Positions 16,065 to 25,957 of a stretch of 64,000 nucleotides of DNA are shown one piece after another (positions within the stretch are counted from its first letter, which is position 1; each line of letters starts with the position of its first letter). Below the pieces are notes generated by a model, which saw only the letters and a list, made by a program, of their open reading frames with translations, searched no databases and was not told where the DNA came from. Both the position numbers and the translations under genes were made by a program. Origin of the DNA: Oceanobacillus jordanicus (GTDB lineage: Bacteria; Bacillota; Bacilli; Bacillales; Amphibacillaceae); contig NZ_JAIFZM010000010.1 of the NCBI RefSeq assembly GCF_022095695.1, positions 62,001 through 126,000 on the forward strand, given 5' to 3'.

Positions 16065-17000
16065 TTATTGCGTTCTACTTTCCTTTATTGAACATTTATA
16101 AACAGTATCTCCAAAAGACCGAATGTCTTTGAGATAATCGTATCCTTCCGTGGAACCATAACGGTTAAACATTCTTACCGCTACTACGTTTTCATCTGGG
16201 ATGACGAGCAGAGCTACATTTGTGTAACCGAGTAATTGATAGGAACCTTTTGGAACTATATCGCCTATTTGGTTAAAGGTATGGTTTGTGTCCTTTACGA
16301 ACCATAAAAATCCGTTTTTGTGAATAGGTAGGCTTGGGTCAGGAGTCTGTATAGATGTTGCCATTTGAATAATTTCTCTAGGAATAATCTGTTTTCCTCC
16401 CCATTTCCCTTCTGTTAAATGAAGGTAGCCCCACATGGCAAGCTCTTTTGCAGAGACATACATATTCATCCCGGAACCATCTACTACATCCGTCTCGGTC
16501 CAGAAGATGTTATCTGTATCTCTAATAGCGTTTGCAATTTTTGAATGAGGCTGGCTCATCTTAACCCATTCTGTCGATTGAAAACCGACCGGATCAATGA
16601 CATGCTCTTTTACAATATCAGCAACAGACTGCCCCGTTGTTTTTTTGATAATACTTGTCAGCAACTCAATACTGGGACCTCTATATGCCCATGATTCTCC
16701 AGGTTTATATTCACTTACTAATTTACCATCAGCTATTATAAGTCCATGTGTGTGGGTTAATAAGTGACGAATGGTTACTCCTTCATATGCGGCTAAATAG
16801 GAGTCTTCTATCTGCTTTAACATCTCGAGCATGCTTAGCATTCGATTGTTTGCCAAAATATGATTCTGTTACAACTTTATCGTTATGAATGATAAATAGA
16901 GCCACGCCACTGGAACCCAACTTTTCAGCACTTTCTTTTACATGAGTATATACATCTTCAAACAAGTTTGAGACATCATCTTTTAGTAGCAATTTATTCA
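16065..17000 (-). pseudogene. Serine hydrolase (beta-lactamase/PBP-like family), internally deleted
   Basis: The N-terminal part reads SSGVALFIIHNDKVVTESYF and the C-terminal part EGVTIRHLLTHTHGLIIADG through GSGMNMYVSAKELAMWGYLH, typical of class C-like serine hydrolases. Near 16800-16830 the frame changes, and the segment that should contain the catalytic SxxK is missing: KAD runs straight into text equivalent to about 40 residues later. The Tyr motif (SWAYRG) remains. The gene is therefore inactive, by deletion plus frameshift. Confidence 0.75.
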
Positions 17001-17207
17001 CTCTCCTATAATATTTAAAAATGCCCCCAATATGATTGGAGGCACTGTGCAACATTACTGTTTTTAACCATTAAGGACACCAACACAAGTTATCTCACTT
17101 ATGTCACCTGTTTAATTATTGAAAGTGTAGCACACCCTATAATTTCAGCAATATTTTGTTAATAAACCAAATACCACTTATAATCGCATGCTTTATTATT
17201 GCATCCG

Positions 17208-17528
17208 TTAGCTTAACATTGGTAAAACATTTATTACAGGTTCTTCATAAGGGTGAACCCTTTTAATTAACCCTTTAACTTCTACAATGTTACTCATTAA
17301 ACACTTGAATTCCATTTTACATTCAGTCCCAAAGGAAATTTCACCTTTACTACCATTAAAAGGATTTGCTTCTTCTAAAGGTCTCCAGTATCCTTTTACC
17401 ACAGAATATGAAACAACATTATCGTAAGCTCCCACAGTTAAAACGCCAATATCATTTAGCTGATTCCTTAACTCCACTATATATTCTTCTGGTAACAGCA
17501 CTTCTACTTTTACAAATTCAAACTCCAT
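17208..17528 (-). CDS. NIF3/YqfO-insert-like (CutA-fold) protein
   Basis: 106 residues with the ferredoxin-like pattern of the YqfO-type insert found in NIF3 proteins and stand-alone relatives: FVKVEVLLPEEYIVELRNQL, IGVLTVGAYDNVVSYSVVKG, and the C-terminal HPYEEPVINVLPM signature. The stand-alone form is common in bacteria and its role is unknown; the fold resembles CutA. AGAGGG lies before the ATG. No operon partner is evident. Confidence 0.75.
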   Translation of the reverse strand: MEFEFVKVEVLLPEEYIVELRNQLNDIGVLTVGAYDNVVSYSVVKGYWRPLEEANPFNGSKGEISFGTECKMEFKCLMSNIVEVKGLIKRVHPYEEPVINVLPMLS

Positions 17529-17589
17529 TTAATCCCTCTATTTCGTTTTAATATTTCATTAAAGCATCCATTACTTTAACTAAAACATC

Positions 17590-17949
17590 CTAAATAATTC
17601 CTAATTCCTTTTGAATCTTATGCTTGTAATCAATATAACTCTGGTCAAAAGCTGGATTTTCAGTTTCACATTTGCTCATTTTATAATCCCATTGCTTTAT
17701 TTCATAACTGAAGATACCATTTTTAACAGTAGGGTCATTGTCAGCAAATCTAATAACCTCTTCTTCCGTTTCTGCATCGATAACTATTGCTCCTCCAGTT
17801 GAACCACCAAATGGTCCAGCTAAAACTATATTTCCTTTATTATATTCAGTTTGAACATAAATAGCGTGTTCAGGCATGAACGGTTGATTATGTAACGCAA
17901 CACCATCTCTCCACTTCTTTGATGGAGTTAACAATATTAGGTATCTCAT
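17590..17949 (-). CDS. YciI-family protein
   Basis: 119 residues matching the YCII-related fold: MRYLILLTPSKKW, then HAIYVQTEYNKGNIVLAGPF (the central strand with GPF), and TEEEVIRFADNDPTVKNGIF. Members are small dimeric alpha/beta barrels with a His-Asp pair, of mostly unknown enzymatic role. His27 in EHAIYV and the DNDP motif are present. GGAGG precedes the ATG by 8 nt. Confidence 0.8.
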   Translation of the reverse strand: MRYLILLTPSKKWRDGVALHNQPFMPEHAIYVQTEYNKGNIVLAGPFGGSTGGAIVIDAETEEEVIRFADNDPTVKNGIFSYEIKQWDYKMSKCETENPAFDQSYIDYKHKIQKELGII

Positions 17950-18151
17950 ATGTATTCCTCCTTTAATTAATTTATAGGTTTTTTTCTGAATTTATTACAT
18001 TATACTGCTTTTTAAGGCCATTGCGTGTTTAATCATCTTAAACTAATGCACTCTTTTATTAAAAAACTAAAGTTAAAACCCTCACCGTCCTGTCTATTTT
18101 CATTCATCTACTGTTTTCTTTTCTAATTCAATGATTGGCTAGTAACTTCTC

Positions 18152-18545
18152 TCACTCATCAAATGATAATTTCTTATTAATATGTTTTAAATTATCAGGG
18201 ACTTCAATGTAACACATCAGTTCTAAACTATTACCGTCTGGGTCAAGAAAATAAACTGACGCGTTTCCTTGGTTTGACCTTATAAATGGTTCCGTAGTAG
18301 TTCTGTTACCAAAAGGAACAGCCTCAATGTCTAAGGAATCAAGCCACTCTAGAGATATTTTTAAATTTTCATAAGAAACTCGAAAACCTATGTGCCTTAA
18401 TGATGGATGATAAGGAGTTTGATACTCACTACCTTCCCACAATCCTAACCAACTTTTTCCTTCTTCCAACCTGAAAAACGCTGTTTTATCATCGCCTCAA
18501 ACAAACTTTAATCCTAATTTCCGATAAAAAAACCTCATGAGAGTT
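18152..18545 (-). pseudogene. VOC-family (glyoxalase-like) protein, frameshifted N-terminus
   Basis: The C-terminal part is a normal VOC beta-alpha-beta module: PSLRHIGFRVSYENLKISLE, then NASVYFLDPDGNSLELMCYI with the Glu metal ligand position. Upstream, MRFFYRKLGLKFE continues in a frame shifted by one base and would join DDKTAFFRLEEGKSW. The first strand of the fold with its metal-binding His is absent. A single-base change and truncation have broken the gene. Confidence 0.65.
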
Positions 18546-18559
18546 ATCTTATTGCAAAG

Positions 18560-18722
18560 TGATGAGAAAAAGTTAGGATAATGCTCCTACTCTGAAAATA
18601 AAACATAACTCCACCTACAACAAGCAATACACTGGCGATCATTAACAGATCATACGTATTGGTTAATATATTTGGTAATTCGTTATCTTCATCCTTTTCT
18701 TGATCATTGTCAGAGTCCTATA
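18560..18722 (-). pseudogene. C-terminal remnant of a cell-wall-anchored surface protein
   Basis: A minus-strand open segment reads SDNDQEKDEDNELPNILTNT followed by a hydrophobic stretch (LLMIASVLLVVGGVMFYF). This is the layout of an LPXTG sorting signal (acidic spacer, LPxxx, TM), with the LPXTG core degraded to LPNIL. No upstream coding region remains. Confidence 0.4.
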
Positions 18723-18919
18723 CTGCTACCTGCTTATATGTTATTACTTCTTTTAGCAGACTCATACATAGCAAACTAACTGACGTATTGATAATTTACA
18801 TCCGACTTCCTTCTCTCTACTTCTATTATACTACGAATAATAAGGTGTTAATAGACTACATTTTCCATGTTTCTTGATCTATACTGTTATATACAAATTC
18901 AAAAAAGGGGTGTATCAAT

Positions 18920-19336
18920 ATGAATGACAAAAAAGCTGTCTTAGATAATGGTCCTTTCTTTCATGGTACTAAAGCAGAACTAAATATTGGAGATCTATTG
19001 GAACCGCAATACGTATCAAATTATCAAGACAAAAAATCGAACTTTATTTATTTCACTGCTACATTAGATGCTGCTAAATGGGGAGCTGAATTAGCAACAT
19101 CCAAGTCAAAAGAAAGAATTTACGTAGTAGAACCTTTAGGTGAATTTGAAAACGACCCAAACGTAACGGATAAAAGATTCCCGGGAAATCCAACACGTTC
19201 TTATAGATCTAAATCGCCTTTGAAAATAGTAGCTGAATTAGGTTCTTGGAATAGACATTCTGACGAAGAAGTAAATCATATGCTTACATCCTTAAAAAAA
19301 TTACGAGAACAAGGCAAAGCTGTCATATTCGATTGA
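18920..19336 (+). CDS. arr: Rifampin ADP-ribosyltransferase (Arr)
   Basis: 138 residues, the normal size of Arr. Catalytic-fold motifs: FFHGTKAELNIGDLL (His15), IYFTATLDAAKWGAELA, RIYVVEPLGEFENDPNVTDK, FPGNPTRSYRSKSPLKIV. Arr transfers ADP-ribose from NAD+ to the ansa-chain hydroxyl of rifampicin and inactivates it. Such chromosomal copies are frequent in environmental Bacillaceae. AAGGGGTG precedes the ATG. The gene is monocistronic, with a terminator-like hairpin about 80 bp downstream. Confidence 0.92.
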   Translation: MNDKKAVLDNGPFFHGTKAELNIGDLLEPQYVSNYQDKKSNFIYFTATLDAAKWGAELATSKSKERIYVVEPLGEFENDPNVTDKRFPGNPTRSYRSKSPLKIVAELGSWNRHSDEEVNHMLTSLKKLREQGKAVIFD

Positions 19337-19412
19337 TCCACTACCAAAGGCTATTATCTAAATGGAATAGTGTCTGGAAAATGCAATTTACAATGTTAAA
19401 CCAATTACACAT

Positions 19413-19453
19413 AGAAAAAACGGTCCCTTATAACAACGAGGAACCGTTTTTCA
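19413..19453 (+). terminator. Hairpin terminator between arr and the M20 peptidase gene
   Basis: AAAAAACGGTCCC pairs with GGAACCGTTTTT around a 12-nt loop, followed by T-rich sequence on the plus strand and preceded by A-rich sequence, so it may act in both directions for the convergent genes. Confidence 0.7.
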
Positions 19454-19542
19454 ATTTGGTAATCTGTACAGCCCACTATTACCAAATAATCATCTGACTT
19501 TTAATTTATTCCTGACTTGAATGTGCCCATTTCCCTGTCCAA

Positions 19543-20892
19543 CTACTCCCCCAAAGAACGAATCACAGAACAAGTACAAATTATCCCCTTGAAGAAATTA
19601 TCTACATTAAGATTTTCATTTGGTGAATGGTTTGCTTCATCAGAATTTGCATATGGAACGATAACAGAAGGTACACCTAGTATTTGGGTCCAGACATAAT
19701 CTGGTAAACTCCCACCTAGGCTAGGCTGTAAAACTGGTTCTTCATGGTAGGCTTCCTTGACTGCCTCCTTAACAACCTTTACGACTTCCAGATCCGGAGA
19801 CGTCCGAGATGGTTTCATTGAACCATGACTTACCACTAATACTCCAGGTGCATGTTTATGAACATGTTTAATAAATTTTTCTAAAATATCATCTGGGTCT
19901 TGATCAATTACTAATCGCATATCCATTTTGACCATAGCAGTAGAAGGTATAATCGTTTTTGCGCCTTCTCCACCATAACCACTATGAAAACCTGCGATAT
20001 TTAAAGTTGGTTCAAGGGTTAGTTTTCGGTAATATTCCTCACGTGTCATATCAAAACATTTATATCCGATTTGATTAGCGACTTGTTCAGCATCATAAGG
20101 TAACGTGGATATCAATTCTTCCTCGTTTGCAGTAGGTTTTTGCAAGTCATCATAAAAACCTTCTATTAATATATTCCCATCATCATCCTTCATAGTTCCT
20201 AGAAGATCAACAAGCTGCCAAGCTGGATTTGGTGCAATATTTCCTTTGTTACCAGAATGATTATCCCAATCTGAGCCTTTTGCATTTAGTTCTACATAGA
20301 GCATACCTCTAACACCGAGTAAAACAAATGGCGCCCCGCTTTCATGCATTGGTCCATCTGATGTATACACTAAATCTGCTTTTAATAAATCGCGATGCTC
20401 AGAGACAAATTTAGCTATATTCGGGCTCCCACTTTCTTCTTCTCCTTCAAATACGAATTTAATATTTATGGGAAGATCCCCTATAACTTCTTGGTAGCTT
20501 TTTACTGCCAGAATTTGCGCCATGAGCTGTCCTTTATTGTCCCCTACCCCACGGCAATATATCTTCCCGTTTCTTATCGTTGGTTCAAAGGGTGGTGAAT
20601 TCCACTCATCAATCGGGTCAGCAGGTTGCACATCATAATGGCCGTATATGAGTAACGTAAAATCATTATCTTCCTTCATCATTTCACCATAAACGACCGG
20701 ATGACCATCTGTCTCAATTAATCTACTATCCATTCCGATATCTTCTAACATTTTAAGTAGCATGGCACTTGTTTCTTCCATCCCAATATTCTGCGCACTG
20801 ATACTTTTCTGACGTAACAAAGTAAATAATGTCTCCAAGTATTCCTCTTTATTTTTCTCCACAAATTCCTTTATCTGGTCTAAACTCATCAT
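19543..20892 (-). CDS. M20-family dipeptidase
   Basis: 449 residues with a complete M20 di-zinc site: LLIYGHYDVQPAD (His, catalytic Asp), GVGDNKGQL (bridging Asp), FEGEEESGSPN (catalytic Glu-Glu), YTSDGP and, near the end, SDEANHSPNENL (His). This is the cytosolic dipeptidase subgroup rather than ArgE/DapE. It is the last gene of the peptide-uptake operon, 13 bp after the D-aminopeptidase gene, so it probably completes breakdown of imported peptides. GGAGGATAC precedes two adjacent ATGs. Confidence 0.88.
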   Translation of the reverse strand: MMSLDQIKEFVEKNKEEYLETLFTLLRQKSISAQNIGMEETSAMLLKMLEDIGMDSRLIETDGHPVVYGEMMKEDNDFTLLIYGHYDVQPADPIDEWNSPPFEPTIRNGKIYCRGVGDNKGQLMAQILAVKSYQEVIGDLPINIKFVFEGEEESGSPNIAKFVSEHRDLLKADLVYTSDGPMHESGAPFVLLGVRGMLYVELNAKGSDWDNHSGNKGNIAPNPAWQLVDLLGTMKDDDGNILIEGFYDDLQKPTANEEELISTLPYDAEQVANQIGYKCFDMTREEYYRKLTLEPTLNIAGFHSGYGGEGAKTIIPSTAMVKMDMRLVIDQDPDDILEKFIKHVHKHAPGVLVVSHGSMKPSRTSPDLEVVKVVKEAVKEAYHEEPVLQPSLGGSLPDYVWTQILGVPSVIVPYANSDEANHSPNENLNVDNFFKGIICTCSVIRSLGE

Positions 20893-20905
20893 GTATCCTC
20901 CTCGA

Positions 20906-21751
20906 CTAATTGTTTATAGCACCAAGAACTCCATTTGTTGAGGCCATGGCAATGATGACACATCCCCACATATGTTTATAGGCTGTGACCATGTCATCAC
21001 ATGTGAAACTAATACGAGTTGGTGTGAGCATTTGCACAGATGGTAATGTTGAAGTCATTTGTGCCTGTTGCGGGCCTTTAAATTCAATTTCAAACGTAAT
21101 AGGGCCTTCTAAAACGAAAGGCTGGTAGTGTTCTATGTCTTCTACTGCGACTTGTACATTTCTTTCAATCTCTTGTTGCACGACATCAGGATGTATTAAT
21201 TCAGCAGCTAATCTGTTTCTAGCATATTTGGTTACAACAGACTGTACTAGGGGTAAGGTTTCTTTTACTTCTTTTACATAAATATCATCCCCACTAATAA
21301 AAATAGAAGGAACTTGAAACTTCCCGGCAACCATTGCATTGAGTTCTGTTTCTCCAACAATTTTGCCATTTACATTAAATTCTTTTACACAAACTCCCGC
21401 TAACGTATGGGAAATAACTGCATTGGAATCACTCTCTCTACCATGATGTCCAACAAAAATAATTCCATCAAACGAATCGTCCAATCCTTCTAACTGGGCC
21501 ATTACTCGATTGTTCCCAGACACCAATCGCGCTCTTGTGTCTAAATCTTCTATTATTATATTAGACATATTTCCATGCCCATCTGCTACGACTACTTCTG
21601 TTGCACCGCCATTAAAAGCTCCTCTTATAGCCGCATTTACTTCTTCAGTCATTAATATTCGAAAACGTTGATACTCTCCACTTGTTACAAGCTGTTGAAT
21701 GGTAGCAACACCAGCAATTCCTTCAATATCGGCTGAAATAAATAGTTTCAT
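20906..21751 (-). CDS. dppA: M55-family D-aminopeptidase (DppA-like)
   Basis: 281 residues from ATG 21751, giving the typical N-terminus MKLFISADIEGIAGV (Asp8, Glu10 are zinc ligands). Further motifs are VVADGHGNMSNI (His), FVGHHGRESDSN (His-His) and NAVISHTLAGVCVK, matching DppA of B. subtilis, a decameric D-aminopeptidase that releases D-Ala from D-Ala peptides. An ATG three codons earlier lies closer to the ribosome site AAAGGG. It sits in an operon with a peptide importer, so it may act on cell-wall peptides. Confidence 0.88.
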   Translation of the reverse strand: MKLFISADIEGIAGVATIQQLVTSGEYQRFRILMTEEVNAAIRGAFNGGATEVVVADGHGNMSNIIIEDLDTRARLVSGNNRVMAQLEGLDDSFDGIIFVGHHGRESDSNAVISHTLAGVCVKEFNVNGKIVGETELNAMVAGKFQVPSIFISGDDIYVKEVKETLPLVQSVVTKYARNRLAAELIHPDVVQQEIERNVQVAVEDIEHYQPFVLEGPITFEIEFKGPQQAQMTSTLPSVQMLTPTRISFTCDDMVTAYKHMWGCVIIAMASTNGVLGAINN

Positions 21752-21867
21752 TATATACATCCCTTTCTTATATTCAAAAGTATATGTAATAGCTTATAAA
21801 ACTGCTCTCAAGAAATAAGTACTTGGCAAATAGCTAATTACCATTTACCAAGTACTATTATCTTCAT

Positions 21868-23046
21868 TTAACATATAAGAGAGTTAAGATCTCTTGGGTA
21901 ATACGTTAGCATTTCAATACCATTTTCAGTAATTAACACCGTATCAGAATGCCTAAAACCACCAAGTCCCTTCACATAAATACCAGGTTCAACAGTTACC
22001 ACCATACCTGGTTCCATTACGGTATGATCACCTAGATCAAAGAAAGGTGCTTCATGACCAAGTAAACCAATATTATGCCCAGTATGATGTTGGGTTAAAT
22101 GTGTAATACCTTCTTCTTTAAAGTACTGTTGCACTTTTTCTTCTACGGAAGAATATGTAGCCCCAGGTTTAATAGCAGAAAAGGCAACATCCTGTGCTTC
22201 ATACATCTGGTTAAAGTATTTTTCTTGATCCTTAGAAACTTCTTCCACAAACATGGTTCTTTCTAATTCACTATGATAGCCAAACACATCTGCAGCAGCC
22301 CCTGTGACGAGCGTATCACCCTTAGACATAATCACGTTTTGTGTGACAGCGTGTGGAAATGCAGATTCAGGTCCAATCTGTCCGCGGAATATCGCATAAG
22401 CTGTTCGGCCATGCGGTTTATAGTTTGGTCCTAATGTTTCAATCATTGCCATTGTAGCCTCTGTGGAAGCTTTACTCGTAATCTCAATTTCACTTAAACC
22501 AGCTTTCGTATATTTTTGAAGAAGACGGTGTGCTAGATTCCCCCACCGACAAGATTCTTTAATTAGTTCGATTTCGTTGGCTGACTTAACAAAACGTAAT
22601 TTCTCAATAATTCCTTTTAAAGATACAAACTCTTTAACCTCGAGAAATTGATCAACTGAAGGCCCACTATATCCCATAGGAGAACCATATCCTAATGAAT
22701 CATAGCCAATTGTCTTTCCTTCAAACCCAAATTTCTGTAGTACCTCTTTTAAATATTCCATCGGATGTTTAATGCCAGGATACTCAGGATAAGAATGCAC
22801 ATGATCAATTACCGCATATTCCTCTGCATGGGTATGCTCCAATGCAGGAACAAATAGATGTACCTTATGGTCAGGATCTACTAATACTCCCATCGGGCGT
22901 TCCGTTGAATGAAAATGGAAACCTGTTAAATAAAAAATGTCCGTTACAGCAAATATAATCGCCCCATCACAGTTTTCCTCAGATAGTTTGTTGAAAAATT
23001 TCTGCTGTCTTTCCTTGAACTCGCTTTTAGGAATGGTTAATAGCAT
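21868..23046 (-). CDS. M24-family Xaa-Pro peptidase
   Basis: About 392 residues from ATG 23046 (GAGGAG upstream); the start overlaps the end of the preceding ATPase gene by 20 bp. N-terminal creatinase-like domain, then the pita-bread M24 domain: VTGAAADVFGYHSELERTMF (Asp ligand region), LTQHHTGHNIGLLGHEAP (His), MVVTVEPGIYVKGLGGFRHS (Glu). It likely hydrolyses peptides with proline in second position, releasing proline; a proline dehydrogenase gene lies at the other end of the operon, divergently. Confidence 0.85.
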   Translation of the reverse strand: MLLTIPKSEFKERQQKFFNKLSEENCDGAIIFAVTDIFYLTGFHFHSTERPMGVLVDPDHKVHLFVPALEHTHAEEYAVIDHVHSYPEYPGIKHPMEYLKEVLQKFGFEGKTIGYDSLGYGSPMGYSGPSVDQFLEVKEFVSLKGIIEKLRFVKSANEIELIKESCRWGNLAHRLLQKYTKAGLSEIEITSKASTEATMAMIETLGPNYKPHGRTAYAIFRGQIGPESAFPHAVTQNVIMSKGDTLVTGAAADVFGYHSELERTMFVEEVSKDQEKYFNQMYEAQDVAFSAIKPGATYSSVEEKVQQYFKEEGITHLTQHHTGHNIGLLGHEAPFFDLGDHTVMEPGMVVTVEPGIYVKGLGGFRHSDTVLITENGIEMLTYYPRDLNSLIC

Positions 23047-24040
23047 ATTCTTTCTCCTCCTTATTTTCTGAATCTGTATATAAATGACAATTTGCCTTAT
23101 GGCCATTCGAAAACTCTTTAGACACTGGCTCAACCTTACGACAAATATCCATCGCAAATGGACATCTTGTATGAAATGAGCATCCAGAAGGTGGGTTAGC
23201 TGGACTTGGTACATCACCAGTTAAAATGATCCGTTCCTTCTCTTCATCTGGATGAGAAATCGGCACAGCAGAGATTAACGCTTGCGTATAGGGATGCCTT
23301 GGATTTGCAAATAACTCTTCTGTATCAGCAACCTCAACAATTTTACCAAGATACATTACGGCAACCCGGTCTGTCATGTGTTCAATTACGCTTAAGTCAT
23401 GTGAAATGAATAGATAAGTTAAACCAAACTCTTCCTGCAAATCTAGCATAAGGTTTATAACTTGAGATTGAACGGATACATCTAAGGCTGAAACAGGCTC
23501 ATCGGCAATAATAAAATCAGGTTGCAAAATGACAGCACGAGCAATTCCAATACGTTGTCTCTGACCACCTGAAAACTCATGAGGGTAGCGGTCTAAATGC
23601 TCTTCCGACAGACCAACTATCTTTAACATGTTGTTTATTTTCTCAAGCCGCTCTTCTCTCGGAAACTTATTATGAACTCGTAATGGCTCCATTAAAATTT
23701 GACGGATGGTTTTCTTAGGATTTAATGAAGCATAAGGATCTTGAAACACCATTTGCATCCTATTTCGTAAAGCTCGCATTTGATTATATGGTAGTTTTTC
23801 GATGTTTTTACCCTTAAAGACTATTTGGCCATCTGTAGGATCAGTCAAGCGGAGGATTGTTCTTCCTGTTGTAGACTTTCCACAACCCGATTCACCAACA
23901 AGGGCAAACGTTTCTCCTTCTCTTACTGAAAAACTTATATCATCTACTGCACGCACATTGATTTTTTCTTTGAACATGCCTTGGGAAATTTCAAAGTATT
24001 TTTTTAGATTTTTGATTTCTAACAATGTTTTTGCTTCCAT
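23027..24040 (-). CDS. Oligopeptide/dipeptide ABC importer ATPase (DppF/OppF-like)
   Basis: 337 residues. Walker A GESGCGKSTTGRTI, signature FSGGQRQRIGIARA, Walker B FIIADEPVSALD, H-loop ISHDLSVI, plus the C-terminal Cys-rich oligopeptide extension (SGCSFHTRCPFAMDIC). Cytoplasmic subunit that works with the second ATPase (24041-25027) and the two permeases. Starts immediately after the stop of that gene. Confidence 0.92.
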   Translation of the reverse strand: MEAKTLLEIKNLKKYFEISQGMFKEKINVRAVDDISFSVREGETFALVGESGCGKSTTGRTILRLTDPTDGQIVFKGKNIEKLPYNQMRALRNRMQMVFQDPYASLNPKKTIRQILMEPLRVHNKFPREERLEKINNMLKIVGLSEEHLDRYPHEFSGGQRQRIGIARAVILQPDFIIADEPVSALDVSVQSQVINLMLDLQEEFGLTYLFISHDLSVIEHMTDRVAVMYLGKIVEVADTEELFANPRHPYTQALISAVPISHPDEEKERIILTGDVPSPANPPSGCSFHTRCPFAMDICRKVEPVSKEFSNGHKANCHLYTDSENKEEKEYAINHS

Positions 24041-25027
24041 TTAAGACACCTCATCCTTGTTAGAATCTTGTAGCCAACATTTGCTCATATGATTCCCTGT
24101 ATGCTGGACAGGTGGCGTCTCCTCAAAGCATTTTGAAAAAGCAAAAGGACATCGATTCGCAAAAATACATCCCTTCGTAATTTCGTTTGGTTTCGGTACT
24201 TGACCCTTAATGGAATACAATCGATTTTTACGTGTGTTTTTAGATGGTAACGATTCAATTAATCCTCGTGTATAAGGATGCAAAGGATTATCGAATAACT
24301 CTTTTACTTCTGCTACTTCTACTATTTCACCAGCATACATCACAACGACACGATCACACATTTCTGCAACCACGCCTAGGTCATGGGTAATAAGTAAAAG
24401 ACTCATGTCATGTTGCTTTTTAATATCTTTCATCAGTTTTAAAATTTGGGCTTGAATGGTTACATCCAAAGCTGTCGTTGGTTCATCAGCTATCATTAAT
24501 TTTGGTTGGCCTAAAAGAGCCAAAGAGATCATGACACGTTGCCTCATTCCACCTGAAAGCTGATGTGGGTACTCGTGAATAATTTGCTCTGCACGTGGGA
24601 TCCCAACTTGAGTTAAAACAGCAATTATTGCAGTTTCTATCTCTTTCTTAGACATCTTTTTATGCTGTTTTAATGGCTCGCTTAGTTGTTCCCCAATTGT
24701 AAATACGGGATTTAGTGATGTCATCGGTTCTTGAAAAATCATTGAAATATCATTACCTCTAAGTTTGCGGAAATGCTTTTCTTTTAGATTCGTTAAATCC
24801 TTTCCATCAAATACGATCTCACCAGAGATAATTTCACTTGTTTTTTCTGGCAACAGTCCCATTACAGCCAAAGAAGTAACACTTTTTCCACTTCCAGATT
24901 CACCAACAACGCCCAATGTTTCCCCTTTTTTTATGGAAAAGTCAACACCACGGATTGGTTGAACTGTTTTCTTACCAGTCTTAAACTGTATTTTTAAATC
25001 TTTCACTTTAAGGATCGTATCGGACAT
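24041..25027 (-). CDS. Oligopeptide/dipeptide ABC importer ATPase (DppD/OppD-like)
   Basis: 328 residues. Walker [15 protein letters not shown], signature [14 protein letters not shown], Walker [14 protein letters not shown]-loop ITHDLGVV and the oligopeptide C-terminal cluster ([16 protein letters not shown]). Located 15 bp after the permease gene; translation is likely coupled with the following ATPase gene. Confidence 0.92.
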   Translation of the reverse strand: MSDTILKVKDLKIQFKTGKKTVQPIRGVDFSIKKGETLGVVGESGSGKSVTSLAVMGLLPEKTSEIISGEIVFDGKDLTNLKEKHFRKLRGNDISMIFQEPMTSLNPVFTIGEQLSEPLKQHKKMSKKEIETAIIAVLTQVGIPRAEQIIHEYPHQLSGGMRQRVMISLALLGQPKLMIADEPTTALDVTIQAQILKLMKDIKKQHDMSLLLITHDLGVVAEMCDRVVVMYAGEIVEVAEVKELFDNPLHPYTRGLIESLPSKNTRKNRLYSIKGQVPKPNEITKGCIFANRCPFAFSKCFEETPPVQHTGNHMSKCWLQDSNKDEVS

Positions 25028-25042
25028 ATAAATCCCCTCCCA

Positions 25043-25948
25043 TCATTCTCCTTTTAATTCAGGATCTAATGTATCGCGTAACCAGTCCCCAAATAAATTA
25101 ACTCCAAGTGCCGTAATTACAATTGCTAATCCAGGAAAAGTGATTAACCACCAGGAACTAAAGATATAATCCTTTCCTTCATTCAGCATGTTCCCCCATG
25201 CTGGTGTAGGGGGGGCTACTCCAAAACCAAGGAAACTAATTGAAGCTTCTGCAATAATATAGGTACCAATCTGTAAGGAGGCAAGAATGATAATTGGCGT
25301 AAATAGATTAGGTACAATATGTTTAATAAGAATTTCAAACCGACTAACGCCAGTCGCAATACATGCGGTAATAAACTCTTTTTCCCGTAATGCAAGAACT
25401 TCACTTCGAATGACACGGGCGAAAATCACCCAGCCACCAACTGCTAATGAAATAATAATATTTCTCAAACCTGCTCCAATAATTGCATTGATTACAAGTA
25501 CTAATAGGATAAATGGGAAACTTAACGTCACGTCAACAATCCGCATTAAAATGATATCAATCCATCCTCGAAAAAAACCTGCAATAATTCCAATTATGGT
25601 ACCAATTAACCCTGCAATTAGAGCTGTTGCTAAACCAATAATGACGGATACCCTAGCCCCCAAGATAATTCGGGAGAAAATGTCTCTTCCAAGTTGATCG
25701 GTCCCTAATAAATGGCCTTCTGTCATTGGCGGAAGTAGTTTTTTACTAAACTCTGCAAAATAGGGATCAAAAGGTGTAATCCATTGCCCAATCAAACTTA
25801 TTACAATCAAAGTCATTATAATGATAAAGCCAATTAACCCAGTCCAGCTTCTTGATAAATTTGAAAAAAAGGTTGCAATAGCCGATTTCCTCTTTGGTTT
25901 CACACGATTTTCTAAAGCTTGTTCGTTCTGTGGAAGGCTTGATGACAT
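25043..25948 (-). CDS. Peptide ABC importer permease (DppC/OppC-like)
   Basis: About 301 residues with six membrane segments and the N-terminal OppC segment (WTGLIGFIIIMTLIVISLIG). EAA loop: ITACIATGVSRFEILIKHIV. Start ATG 25948 has AGGTG six nt upstream; the GTG at 25957 overlaps that site. Follows the other permease gene by about 10 bp. Confidence 0.9.
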   Translation of the reverse strand: MSSSLPQNEQALENRVKPKRKSAIATFFSNLSRSWTGLIGFIIIMTLIVISLIGQWITPFDPYFAEFSKKLLPPMTEGHLLGTDQLGRDIFSRIILGARVSVIIGLATALIAGLIGTIIGIIAGFFRGWIDIILMRIVDVTLSFPFILLVLVINAIIGAGLRNIIISLAVGGWVIFARVIRSEVLALREKEFITACIATGVSRFEILIKHIVPNLFTPIIILASLQIGTYIIAEASISFLGFGVAPPTPAWGNMLNEGKDYIFSSWWLITFPGLAIVITALGVNLFGDWLRDTLDPELKGE

Positions 25949-25957
25949 GTTTTTCAC